A stretch of DNA of 5,203 nucleotides. It comes from Haliea sp041583655. Its GTDB lineage: Bacteria; Pseudomonadota; Gammaproteobacteria; Pseudomonadales; Halieaceae. Each line of letters begins with the position of its first letter. Position 1 is the stretch's first letter. This document shows positions 1-5,203 of this stretch, piece by piece. A model generated the notes under the pieces. The model ran no database searches, was not told the DNA's origin, and was given only the letters and a program-made list of their open reading frames with translations. Where the stretch lies: contig JBFHFJ010000247.1 of NCBI GenBank assembly GCA_041583655.1, positions 1 to 5,203 of the forward strand. Direction: 5' to 3'. The position numbers were made by a program, and so were the translations under genes.

Positions 1-662
1 GAGCCCATTTTCGCCCACAGGCTTACCGCGGCGTCCGGGTCATAGCCCGCCCGGGTGGCGATCTCCAGCCCCAGGTGGTCGGCTTCCAGCTCCGCGGTGC
101 GGCTGTTGGGCAGCTCCAGGGCGAGGGTGGCGGCCAGGCCCGCGGCGCCCATGGTCATGTTCGGATTTTCCGACATGGCACCCACAGCCACCACGCCGAG
201 CGTTGTGGCCATTGCCCGGGACATCCGCTCGGCGGTGTGATTGGCAAGCGCGTGGGAAATCTCGTGGCCCATGATCTGCGCGAATTCGGCATCGGTGAGC
301 TTGAGTTGCTTGAACAGGCCGGTATAGACCGCCATGCGGCCCCCCGCCATGCACCAGGCGTTGACCGTCTCGTCATCGTCGACCAGTGCCACGCTCCACT
401 CCCACTTCGCCGACTGCGGATATTCTGCGATGGCGACCGATACCAGCCGCCCGGTGATGTCCGCCACGCGCCTGGCGAGCGCTTTATCGTTCGAGAGTTT
501 GTCCTTGGAGCCGAGGTCAGAGACGGTGCTCAAATAGGCGGCGCGGGATTCGACAATGGCGGCTTCCGGTGAGATCAGCATCAGCTGCTTGCGCCCGGTG
601 GGGCTGGTAACACAGGCGCTGAGCAGGCAGGTGGCGGCCACCAGCAGGACGATTTTTTTCAT
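1..662 (-). CDS. M48 family zinc metalloprotease, lipoprotein (LoiP/YcaL-like), C-terminus cut by window edge
   Basis: This is a predicted zinc endopeptidase anchored by a lipid in the envelope; relatives such as E. coli LoiP and YcaL act in envelope protein quality control. The first 220 residues are visible and the frame runs open off the window. Residues 1-17 form a lipoprotein signal (MKK, hydrophobic stretch, lipobox LSAC) with C17 as the lipidated cysteine. The catalytic motif HEISH is at residues 133-137 (H133 and H137 zinc ligands, E134 catalytic), preceded by the family block NAWCMAGGRMAVYTGL (101-116). The third zinc ligand is most likely E191 in the SRTAELEAD segment (187-195), followed by AGYDP (205-209), also typical of the family. 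Roughly 30-60 C-terminal residues are probably missing. The ATG at 660-662 has a GAGAG Shine-Dalgarno (671-675) eight bases upstream. The gene lies 87 bases downstream of the Rieske gene and may have its own promoter. The family call is secure; the substrate is unknown. Confidence 0.93.
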   Translation of the reverse strand, partial: MKKIVLLVAATCLLSACVTSPTGRKQLMLISPEAAIVESRAAYLSTVSDLGSKDKLSNDKALARRVADITGRLVSVAIAEYPQSAKWEWSVALVDDDETVNAWCMAGGRMAVYTGLFKQLKLTDAEFAQIMGHEISHALANHTAERMSRAMATTLGVVAVGAMSENPNMTMGAAGLAATLALELPNSRTAELEADHLGLEIATRAGYDPDAAVSLWAKMG

Positions 663-665
663 GGG

Positions 666-715
666 AAAAACTCTCGCAATTCGAAGCTATTCTAGATCAT
701 TCTCGCGAGGTTTTT
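666..715 (-). repeat. Stem-loop in the M48 leader that covers the ribosome binding site
   Basis: Bases 666-677 and 705-715 are inverted repeats that pair over 11 base pairs with one bulged base (672) and a 27-base loop. On the minus-strand RNA the 3' arm is GCGAGAG followed by five U, ending three bases before the M48 start codon. The arm therefore contains the likely Shine-Dalgarno. The stem ends in a U-run, so it could act as a terminator for read-through from the Rieske gene or as a translational gate for the M48 gene. The A-run on the other arm makes it look terminator-like on both strands. The long loop makes a classical terminator less certain. The pairing is seen directly; the role is inferred. 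Confidence 0.45.
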
Positions 716-716
716 G
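689..716 (-). promoter_or_regulatory. Candidate sigma70-type promoter for the M48 gene
   Basis: On the minus strand a TAGAAT box (complement of 689-694) matches five of six bases of the -10 consensus and lies about 27 bases upstream of the M48 start codon. The best -35 at a 17-base spacing is TCAAAA (complement of 712-717), which is a poor match. Transcription would start near 682, giving a leader of about 20 bases. Such a transcript would lack the upstream arm of the stem-loop at 666-715, so promoter use would decide whether that structure can form. Confidence 0.3.
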
Positions 717-730
717 ACTCCTTTCGGCGG

Positions 731-761
731 CTGCCGTTCCCCCCCCCTCCTAGAACGGCAG
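731..761 (-). repeat. Perfect 9-bp inverted repeat with G9 loop at the 3' end of the Rieske gene
   Basis: CTGCCGTTC at 731-739 and GAACGGCAG at 753-761 are perfect inverted repeats around a 13-base loop. One arm encodes the last codons of the Rieske gene and the loop holds its TAG stop followed by a run of nine G on the minus strand (739-747, the last G belonging to the stem). No U-run follows on either strand, so this is not a textbook intrinsic terminator. It may be a 3'-end stabilising hairpin or a weak terminator backed by the second stem-loop at 666-715. Confidence 0.5.
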
Positions 762-1838
762 TCCGTCGTCGATGGCGTGGCCTGCCTCCGCGGGCGTTTG
801 CAGCCCTTCGGTATAGTGCCTGCCATTGATATCGCCGCGGATTTTGCCGGCGTCTTCCCGCGAGGCAAAGAACTGCGAGTACCACTTGCGGCCGGTGCGG
901 AACGGTCCATCGGTCTTCATCTGCATGATCTTCAGCGCCGGGCGCTTGAATTTCCAGACGTTGAAATCGGCGGCGAAGGCCTCCAGGGCGTTGGCCTGGA
1001 ACTGCTTCTGGGCCTCCCGGTCCGCGGCGCTGGCGGGGGAGCTGGCGCCCCGGTACAGTACCGCGTGCCAGCATTTCACCACGCCGTCATCCACCGGGGT
1101 ATTGGCGATAAGCTCGAACATCACCGCGTCGCCGAATACCTGCTTGGAAAGCAGGATACCGGGCCCCGTGTACCAGGTCGTGGTGTACAGGTAGGTCTTG
1201 TAGAGCTGCATCGGGCCGCCCTGGCGCTGGATGTACACCTGGTCCTTGAACTCGTTCTCAAAGTACTCGCAGGGCGCGCCGTGGGTCGGCCCCAGGTGGC
1301 GGCAGTCGGCCATATTGTCGAGGATTTCCTGGGGATGGATGGCCAGCTCCCCCAGGTGGTCCAGTTCCCACTGCACCCACTGCGGGTCGTTCCACTGCTT
1401 GAGGAAAGGCGCATCGTATTCGGGCGGCAGACCGTCCGGGTCGTACCAGGCCATGACGCAGCCCATGTTGTCCACGACCGGGTAGGAGCGGATGGAAGCC
1501 GACTTGGGGCAGGGGCCGTCGCTGTAGGGGATGTCGTCGACGTGGCCCTCGGCATTGTAGCGCCAGCCGTGGTAGGGGCAGCGAATGGAGTCGCCCTCGA
1601 TCTGCTCGCCGTTCTTCACGATCATGGCGCTGGTGCTGGCGGTCAGGTGGGTACCCATGTGCGCGCAGTAGGCATCCAGCAGGACAGGTTTGCCGCTTTC
1701 CCCACGGTACAGCGCCAGATCCTGGCCAAAGAAGCGCACGGCCAGCGGGCCGGCGTCGAGCTCCTTGCTTTCCGCCACGATGAACCAGCCACGGGGGAAG
1801 GTGTTGGGGCCCAGGTTGTAGTCTGCGGCTGTTGCCAT
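750..1838 (-). CDS. Rieske [2Fe-2S] non-heme iron oxygenase, KshA-like
   Basis: This is the terminal oxygenase of a Rieske-type mono/dioxygenase, a cytoplasmic enzyme that hydroxylates an organic substrate using O2 and electrons from a separate reductase. Counting from the ATG at 1838 (362 residues), the Rieske cluster ligands are C58, H60, C87 and H90 (CAH and CPYHGW). The mononuclear iron site is NMADCRHLGPTHG, giving bridging D178 and ligands H181 and H186, with D291 (ADFNVWKFK) the likely third ligand. The C-terminal pattern VWK-x-K, then DGP (310-312), then WYSQFF (319-324) resembles 3-ketosteroid 9-alpha-hydroxylase oxygenase KshA. The spacing H60 to C87 is 26 residues, about ten more than usual. 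The ATG at 1838 is chosen because GGAGA (1847-1851) sits eight bases upstream; an in-frame ATG at 1853 and TTG at 1862 are less likely. No electron-transfer partner is in the window. The fold is secure, but the substrate (steroid, terpenoid or aromatic) cannot be read from the sequence. Confidence 0.93.
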   Translation of the reverse strand: MATAADYNLGPNTFPRGWFIVAESKELDAGPLAVRFFGQDLALYRGESGKPVLLDAYCAHMGTHLTASTSAMIVKNGEQIEGDSIRCPYHGWRYNAEGHVDDIPYSDGPCPKSASIRSYPVVDNMGCVMAWYDPDGLPPEYDAPFLKQWNDPQWVQWELDHLGELAIHPQEILDNMADCRHLGPTHGAPCEYFENEFKDQVYIQRQGGPMQLYKTYLYTTTWYTGPGILLSKQVFGDAVMFELIANTPVDDGVVKCWHAVLYRGASSPASAADREAQKQFQANALEAFAADFNVWKFKRPALKIMQMKTDGPFRTGRKWYSQFFASREDAGKIRGDINGRHYTEGLQTPAEAGHAIDDGLPF

Positions 1839-1846
1839 GGTGTTTG

Positions 1847-1851
1847 TCTCC
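1847..1851 (-). promoter_or_regulatory. Shine-Dalgarno that selects the Rieske start
   Basis: GGAGA on the minus strand lies eight bases before the ATG at 1836-1838. It overlaps the alternative in-frame ATG at 1851-1853, which itself has no good Shine-Dalgarno, so the downstream start is preferred. Confidence 0.6.
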
Positions 1852-1865
1852 ATCGTACGCAATTG

Positions 1866-1884
1866 GCGACAGTATAGCGGTCGC
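1866..1884 (-). promoter_or_regulatory. Candidate -10 box inside a GCGAC-N9-GTCGC palindrome, upstream of the Rieske gene
   Basis: On the minus strand TATACT (complement of 1871-1876) is a good -10 match, placed to start transcription about 26 bases before the preferred ATG. It sits in the centre of a perfect 5-bp inverted repeat, GCGAC (1866-1870) and GTCGC (1880-1884). No good -35 hexamer is present at 16-18 bases, which would fit a weak or activator-dependent promoter. The symmetry could be an operator half-site pair, but five-base arms are short and could arise by chance. Confidence 0.35.
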
Positions 1885-1896
1885 GGGCGTTCCAGC

Positions 1897-1919
1897 CATG
1901 CTGCGGCGGGGCAGGCATG
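1897..1919 (-). repeat. GC-rich stem-loop between transporter and Rieske gene
   Basis: Arms 1897-1904 and 1911-1919 pair over eight base pairs with one bulged base (1914) and a six-base loop. A further CCAGC/GCTGG pairing (1892-1896 with 1933-1937) could extend the base of the structure. It lies 23 bases after the transporter stop codon, where a terminator would be expected, but no U-run follows. It may be a weak or factor-assisted termination signal, or a 3'-end stabiliser for the reductase-transporter transcript. Confidence 0.35.
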
Positions 1920-1942
1920 ACAGGCAGTCTGGGCTGGCTCAA

Positions 1943-3253
1943 CTATTTGGTGTGCTGGTCTGGCTGATTGTGCTCGCGGTGGAACCTGCGGCCAAGGTAG
2001 ATCCCGGTCACGCCCCAGCAGGCGGCGATGGCGGCGCCGATCAGGGCCACGGGCGCCATGCCCAGGCCCAGGCCCTGGGTCAGGGCGGTGAACGCCCAGG
2101 CGTTGACCATGTCACCGCCGCGGTAGACGACGATATCGATCACCGGCTTGGCCTTGTAGCGTGTTTCCTGGTCAACGGCGGTAAACAGCATCTCCCGCCC
2201 GGGCCGGGTGATGGCAAAGTTGCCCGCCCGGCGCGCGATCTGTATCCCGACCACCACAGCCACGACCGGCGCTGCGGCCAGCAACAGGAGCCCGGCGCAG
2301 ATCACCGCGGGGACGCAGGCGAGCGTGAACGGCAGCCCCAGGTGCCTGGCGATGCGCCCGGTGGCAAAGGCGGCGATGACCACGGTCAGGGTGTTGACCG
2401 CCAGATCCATGGCCGCCCAGATCCGGGTCCGGGTTTCACGGTCGTAGGGCTCAAGCAGGTTTTTCAGTTCGAAATAGATAAATGAGCTGAGCGAGGTGTA
2501 GAGCAGGATGAACAGTGCGATCCCCAGCAGATAGGGGCTGCGCAGGAACTCCGTGAACCCGGCCAGGGGGTTGCCGCCGATGTAGTCGAAATCCCGGGCG
2601 CTGGCGGCGAGCCCGGCATTGCCGAGTTCCTCCACCTTGAGCCGCTGCAGCCAGTAGACCAGGGGCAGGGTGGCGACCAGGGTCGCGCTGCCGATCAGCA
2701 GCAGCGTGTCGGTGCCCGCGTTCGCCGCCAGCAGGGCGGTGAAGGCGGGGCCGAGCATGGCGCCGATACTGGCGCCGGCGCCGATGAATCCGAACAGGCG
2801 CGTGGCCTGGGGTTTCGCCCAGGTGTCGGCCATGAAGCTCCAGAAAACGGAAACATGGAACAGGCTGAAAACGCTGATCCAGACATAAAAAGCCTTGTCC
2901 AGCAGGGTGCGCTCGGCCACGGTCTGGATACCCAGGAAAAACAGCACGAAGGTCGCGGCGAAGAAGCCGTATACCGCGGGCACCAGGTGGCGCAGGCGGA
3001 TCCGGGTCACCGCGTTGCCATACAGCGACACCGCGACCACGCTGAAGACGAAGGTGAGGGTCCACAGCACGCTGACCTCGGCGTCGCTCCAGTCACTGGC
3101 CATCGCATCCCGCACCGGGCGCAGGATGTAGTAGGCGGCCATCAGGATCAGCACCAGGCTGAAGGAGCCGAGTGTCGCGCGCACTTCCCGGGGGTGGATG
3201 TCGCAGGCAAAATCCAGCCCCCGCTGCAGCAGGGAGGGTTTCTGTTCGCTCAT
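1943..3253 (-). CDS. MFS-fold inner-membrane transporter, NTP/NDP exchanger-like
   Basis: This 436-residue polytopic membrane protein has about 11-12 hydrophobic segments (approximately 28-45, 60-79, 90-108, 122-141, 155-175, 183-202, 238-260, 280-298, 305-327, 328-341, 385-403 and 405-420). Conserved-looking blocks are YYILRPVRDAM (41-51), FWSFMADTW (137-145), RLFGFIGAGASIGAMLGP (152-169) and RRAGNFAITRPGREMLFTAV (341-360), followed by RYKAK (365-369) and YRGGD (377-381). From memory these blocks mark a bacterial MFS branch often annotated as related to ATP/ADP (NTP/NDP) translocases; the substrate is not known and may not be a nucleotide. The ATG at 3251-3253 starts 10 bases after the reductase stop, with no clear Shine-Dalgarno, which suggests translational coupling. 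The frame is open upstream to 3382, but that extension would overlap the reductase by about 120 bases and adds a Cys/Arg-rich, non-membrane-like stretch, so it is rejected. The transporter call is firm; the subfamily is moderate. Confidence 0.85.
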   Translation of the reverse strand: MSEQKPSLLQRGLDFACDIHPREVRATLGSFSLVLILMAAYYILRPVRDAMASDWSDAEVSVLWTLTFVFSVVAVSLYGNAVTRIRLRHLVPAVYGFFAATFVLFFLGIQTVAERTLLDKAFYVWISVFSLFHVSVFWSFMADTWAKPQATRLFGFIGAGASIGAMLGPAFTALLAANAGTDTLLLIGSATLVATLPLVYWLQRLKVEELGNAGLAASARDFDYIGGNPLAGFTEFLRSPYLLGIALFILLYTSLSSFIYFELKNLLEPYDRETRTRIWAAMDLAVNTLTVVIAAFATGRIARHLGLPFTLACVPAVICAGLLLLAAAPVVAVVVGIQIARRAGNFAITRPGREMLFTAVDQETRYKAKPVIDIVVYRGGDMVNAWAFTALTQGLGLGMAPVALIGAAIAACWGVTGIYLGRRFHREHNQPDQHTK

Positions 3254-3263
3254 GCGGCCGCCG

Positions 3264-4190
3264 CTACAGGGCGGTGAATACGCGCAGCATCTCCGCGCGC
3301 TGGCGACCGTCCGGCAACGGGCCGAAATTGGCCTGCATATTGTCCTGCATGTGGTGGACCCTGGACGTGGCGGGAATGACATTGGTCACCGCCGGGTGAC
3401 CCAGGATCCACTTCAGGAAGAACTGGCCCCAACTGCTGCAACCGAGCTCGCCGGCGACCTCGGGGAGCGCTTGCTCCCGGGTCTTGGCGAACAGCGAACC
3501 GCGCTGGTAGGGGCGGTTGATCATGGTGGCAATGCCCCGTTCCTGGGCCAGCGGCAGCAGCGCCTGCTCCGCGACACGGTCTTCCATGTTGTAGCTGAAC
3601 TGGACGAAATCCAGCGGCTCCCGGCGCATGATGTCCAGCAGCTCCTCGTGGTTGCGGCCGTGGGAGGTGGTGATGCCTATGTAGCGAACCTTGCCCTCGG
3701 CTTTCCATTGCTTGAGCGTGGCGAGGTGGGTACGCCAGTCCTGCAGGTTGTGGATCGCAATCAGGTCGAAGCGATCCACCGCCATGCGCTCGGCCGAGGT
3801 TTGCATCTGGGCGATACCTTCCTCCCGGCCTGTGGTCCAGACCTTGGTGGCGGCAAACACCGGCGGACGGGGTGAAAGGCTGCGCAGGATATCCCCGACC
3901 CGGGATTCCGCCTCGCCGTACATCGGGGAGGAGTCTATGACCTTGCCCCCGGCGGCAAAAAAAGCCTGCAGCACGGCGCCCAGCTCCGCCAGTGCTTCGG
4001 GGCTGGCCGCAACGTCGAAGGTCTGGGAGGTTCCCATGCCGATGACCGGCAGTCGTTCGCCGGAGCTGGGGATGGGGCGCGTGTTCAGTGCGGCTGCCGG
4101 TGCTGTCGCCGGATCCGCTGCGCGGAGGCTGCCGGCACTCAGCAGCGGCAGGGCGGCGGCGAGTTGCAGCATCTGGCGTCTGTTCAGCAT
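3264..4190 (-). CDS. Aldo/keto reductase with Tat signal peptide
   Basis: This is a 308-residue NAD(P)H-dependent oxidoreductase of the aldo/keto reductase (TIM-barrel) superfamily, predicted to be exported folded to the periplasm. The catalytic tetrad is visible: D86 (GKVIDSS), Y91 (MYGEAESRVG), K116 (AATKVW) and H147 (DLIAIHNLQDW). The C-terminal segment VIPATSRVHHMQDNMQA (271-287) matches the cofactor-phosphate-binding region of the family. The N-terminus has a twin arginine (R4, R5) in NRRQMLQ, a hydrophobic run and an A-x-A-like site around LRAAD (22-26), as in Tat substrates. The ATG at 4188-4190 has a strong AAGGAG Shine-Dalgarno (4197-4202) six bases upstream. It is the first gene of a two-gene unit with the transporter at 1943-3253. 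The substrate is unknown. The superfamily is certain; export is likely but rests on the N-terminal motif. Confidence 0.92.
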   Translation of the reverse strand: MLNRRQMLQLAAALPLLSAGSLRAADPATAPAAALNTRPIPSSGERLPVIGMGTSQTFDVAASPEALAELGAVLQAFFAAGGKVIDSSPMYGEAESRVGDILRSLSPRPPVFAATKVWTTGREEGIAQMQTSAERMAVDRFDLIAIHNLQDWRTHLATLKQWKAEGKVRYIGITTSHGRNHEELLDIMRREPLDFVQFSYNMEDRVAEQALLPLAQERGIATMINRPYQRGSLFAKTREQALPEVAGELGCSSWGQFFLKWILGHPAVTNVIPATSRVHHMQDNMQANFGPLPDGRQRAEMLRVFTAL

Positions 4191-4196
4191 GGCGTG

Positions 4197-4202
4197 CTCC
4201 TT
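4197..4202 (-). promoter_or_regulatory. Strong Shine-Dalgarno of the aldo/keto reductase
   Basis: AAGGAG on the minus strand is six bases before the ATG at 4188-4190. It is the best ribosome binding site in the window and fixes the start that includes the Tat signal. Confidence 0.75.
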
Positions 4203-4219
4203 GCGTTTGTGGGCGCTAC

Positions 4220-4248
4220 AGTGTTTCAGCGGGGCTACGGCAGGTCAA
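4220..4248 (-). promoter_or_regulatory. Candidate promoter of the reductase-transporter unit
   Basis: On the minus strand TTGACC (complement of 4243-4248) matches five of six -35 bases and is followed after 17 bases by AACACT (complement of 4220-4225), a weak -10. Transcription would start near 4213, leaving a leader of about 22 bases that includes the AAGGAG site. The spacing and location between the pbpG stop and the reductase start are right; the -10 is poor. Confidence 0.35.
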
Positions 4249-4249
4249 G

Positions 4250-4276
4250 CCCGGCGCCCCGGCGATACCCGGCCCC
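4250..4276 (-). other. G-quadruplex-type motif at the pbpG stop codon
   Basis: The minus strand carries four G-runs of 4, 3, 4 and 3 separated by loops of 2, 7 and 4 bases, which fits the usual G3+N1-7 pattern. The first run includes the last base of the pbpG TAG stop, and the last run ends one base before the candidate -35 box at 4243-4248. The same segment contains three copies of GCCGGG. Because the DNA is GC-rich the motif could be accidental, and folding is not shown. Confidence 0.4.
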
Positions 4277-5109
4277 TAGCTGCTGGCGAGCATCCATTTG
4301 CGCAGGCGATTGGAGTCGCCGAAGGGGGTGAGCTTGCCGAAGGAGTTCAGCAGCACGATCGACACCGGTTCGCCCTCGATGGTGGCCTGCATCACCAGGC
4401 AGCGCCCGGCCTCGTTGAGGTAGCCGGTCTTGCTCAGGCCGATCTCCCAGTTCTGGTTTTTCAGCAGGCGGTTGGTGTTGTTGTAATTGAGCGCGCCGCG
4501 GCCGGCAAAAGGATACACCGCCATGCCGGGCGTGGTGCTGGCCTCGGTAATCAGTGGATAGCGGCCCGCGGCGCGCACCATCACGGCGAGATCCCGGGCG
4601 GTGGACAGGTTGTCGCCGTGCAGGCCCGCGGGGTCGGCAAACTGGCTGTTGCGCATGCCCAGGCTTTCCGCCTTCAGGTTCATCGCGGTGACAAACGCCT
4701 TGAGGCCGCCGGGGTAGGTGCGCCCCAGCGCGCTGGCGGCGCGGTTCTCGGAGGACATCAGCGCGAGCAGCAGCATTTCCCGCCGCGTCAGGGTGGCGCC
4801 GTACTCCAGCCGGGAGCCGGTGAGGCGGATCAGGTCGCGGTCGGCGCTGGAGACCGTGATTTTCTCCTCGAGGTCCAGTCCCGCATCCAGGATGACCATG
4901 GCCGTCATGACCTTGGTGATCGAGGCGATAGGGCGGACAGTGTCAGTATCCTTGCCGTAGATGACGTTGCCCTCGGCATCGAGCACGATGGCTGAGGCCG
5001 ACTTCAGCCCCGGGTTGCCGTGGAGCTGGGCGAACTTGCTGTTGCCGGCGGCAAGCGCGGTGACTGGCAACACCAGCATCAGGAACAGGGCCCACAGTGA
5101 CTTCTTCAT
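4276..5109 (-). CDS. pbpG: D-alanyl-D-alanine endopeptidase, penicillin-binding protein 7/8 (peptidase S11)
   Basis: PbpG is a periplasmic low-molecular-weight penicillin-binding protein that cleaves D-Ala to meso-diaminopimelate crosslinks in peptidoglycan. From the ATG at 5107-5109 the protein has 277 residues, a little shorter than E. coli PbpG. Residues 1-20 form a Sec signal peptide (MKKSLW, hydrophobic core, cleavage near ALA/A at 18-21). The three penicilloyl-serine motifs are present: S63-I-T-K66, S120-E-N122 and K227-T-G229. Blocks typical of PbpG are RAASALGRTYPGG (123-135), FADPAGL (157-163) and NEAGRCLVMQ (232-241). The protein ends without the long C-terminal domain of PBP5/6-type carboxypeptidases, which supports the endopeptidase call. 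A GGAAG site (5116-5120) lies six bases upstream. The frame stays open upstream with a GTG at 5193, but that start would bury the signal peptide, so it is rejected. Its own promoter is not clear in the 94 bases upstream. It is separated from the reductase by 85 bases and is probably transcribed on its own. Confidence 0.93.
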   Translation of the reverse strand: MKKSLWALFLMLVLPVTALAAGNSKFAQLHGNPGLKSASAIVLDAEGNVIYGKDTDTVRPIASITKVMTAMVILDAGLDLEEKITVSSADRDLIRLTGSRLEYGATLTRREMLLLALMSSENRAASALGRTYPGGLKAFVTAMNLKAESLGMRNSQFADPAGLHGDNLSTARDLAVMVRAAGRYPLITEASTTPGMAVYPFAGRGALNYNNTNRLLKNQNWEIGLSKTGYLNEAGRCLVMQATIEGEPVSIVLLNSFGKLTPFGDSNRLRKWMLASS

Positions 5110-5203
5110 TCTCGGCTTCCGAATTGACAGGCTTTGGCCATCCGCTGCTGCGGCGGTCGGGGCGGTTTCTTCGGACCTATTCTGCACCAGCACCCGGATC
5201 GGC

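Noticed and set aside
714..1877. Long plus-strand open frame (387 codons) antisense to the Rieske gene
   Set aside because: Its translation is a low-complexity Val/Gly/Leu/His-rich product with no recognisable domain, and the opposite strand encodes a full Rieske oxygenase with all ligands. Long antisense frames are expected in GC-rich DNA.
1908..1925. CAGGCA-TGA-CAGGCA direct repeat after the transporter gene
   Set aside because: Two six-base copies in a GC-rich gap are not enough to propose an operator or attachment site.
1832..2485. Plus-strand open frame of 217 codons antisense to the transporter
   Set aside because: The product is rich in Gly/Asp/His/Gln without domain features, and the minus-strand frame gives a coherent membrane protein.
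3254..3382. N-terminal extension of the transporter
   Set aside because: It would overlap the reductase by about 120 bases and adds a Cys/Arg/Pro-rich stretch. The ATG at 3251-3253 gives a normal N-terminus just after the reductase stop.
3691..4995. Plus-strand open frame of 434 codons across the reductase and pbpG
   Set aside because: It runs antisense through two clear genes and the gap between them, and the product has no recognisable motif or consistent character.
5140..5175. GC-rich repeat CCGCTGCTGCGG followed by GGCGGTTTCTT as a plus-strand terminator
   Set aside because: The stem is only about four base pairs with a broken T-run, and no plus-strand gene ends here.
5110..5193. N-terminal extension of PbpG from a GTG at 5193
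   Set aside because: It would put 28 polar residues before a typical Sec signal peptide. The internal ATG at 5107-5109 has a ribosome binding site and starts with MKK.
1..5203. Mobile element, CRISPR, toxin-antitoxin or defence system
   Set aside because: All five genes are recognisable housekeeping or metabolic families, no terminal repeats or integrase or transposase motifs are visible, and base composition looks uniform.

Overview
The window is GC-rich bacterial DNA carrying five protein genes, all on the minus strand and separated by short gaps. Read in transcription order (high to low coordinates) they are: pbpG, a periplasmic penicillin-binding protein 7/8-type endopeptidase; a Tat-exported aldo/keto reductase; an MFS-fold transporter of the type that resembles NTP/NDP exchangers; a Rieske non-heme iron oxygenase resembling the oxygenase of 3-ketosteroid 9-alpha-hydroxylase; and an M48 zinc-metalloprotease lipoprotein whose C-terminus is cut off by the window edge. 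Lipoprotein and Tat signals, a PBP7-type endopeptidase and a LoiP/YcaL-like M48 protease together point to a Gram-negative proteobacterium. The protein flavour suggests a gammaproteobacterium, possibly marine, but that placement is an inference from protein style and not a proven assignment.

Layout. Positions 5110-5203 hold the leader of pbpG (4276-5109). An 85-base gap (4191-4275) holds a candidate promoter, a strong Shine-Dalgarno and a G-quadruplex-type motif. The reductase (3264-4190) follows, and the transporter (1943-3253) starts only 10 bases after it, so these two are almost certainly one transcript. A gap of about 100 bases (1839-1942) with a stem-loop and a -10-like box precedes the Rieske gene (750-1838), which appears to have its own promoter. 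An 87-base gap (663-749) with two inverted repeats and a G9 tract leads to the M48 gene (1-662). No stretch longer than about 105 bases is without a gene. I see no tRNA, rRNA, CRISPR array, insertion sequence or attachment site.

How the genes relate. pbpG and the M48 lipoprotein are envelope maintenance functions (murein crosslink cleavage and envelope protein turnover). The reductase and transporter form a two-gene unit. The Rieske oxygenase lies next to them and could act on a steroid-, terpenoid- or aromatic-like substrate, but no reductase or ferredoxin partner lies in the window, so a shared pathway is speculative.

I do not find a convincing new defence, mobile or regulatory system. The points most worth a second look are the enlarged loop in the Rieske iron-sulfur motif, the Tat export of an oxidoreductase coupled to an NTP/NDP exchanger-like transporter, and the RNA structures around the 5' end of the M48 gene and the 3' ends of the Rieske gene and pbpG.
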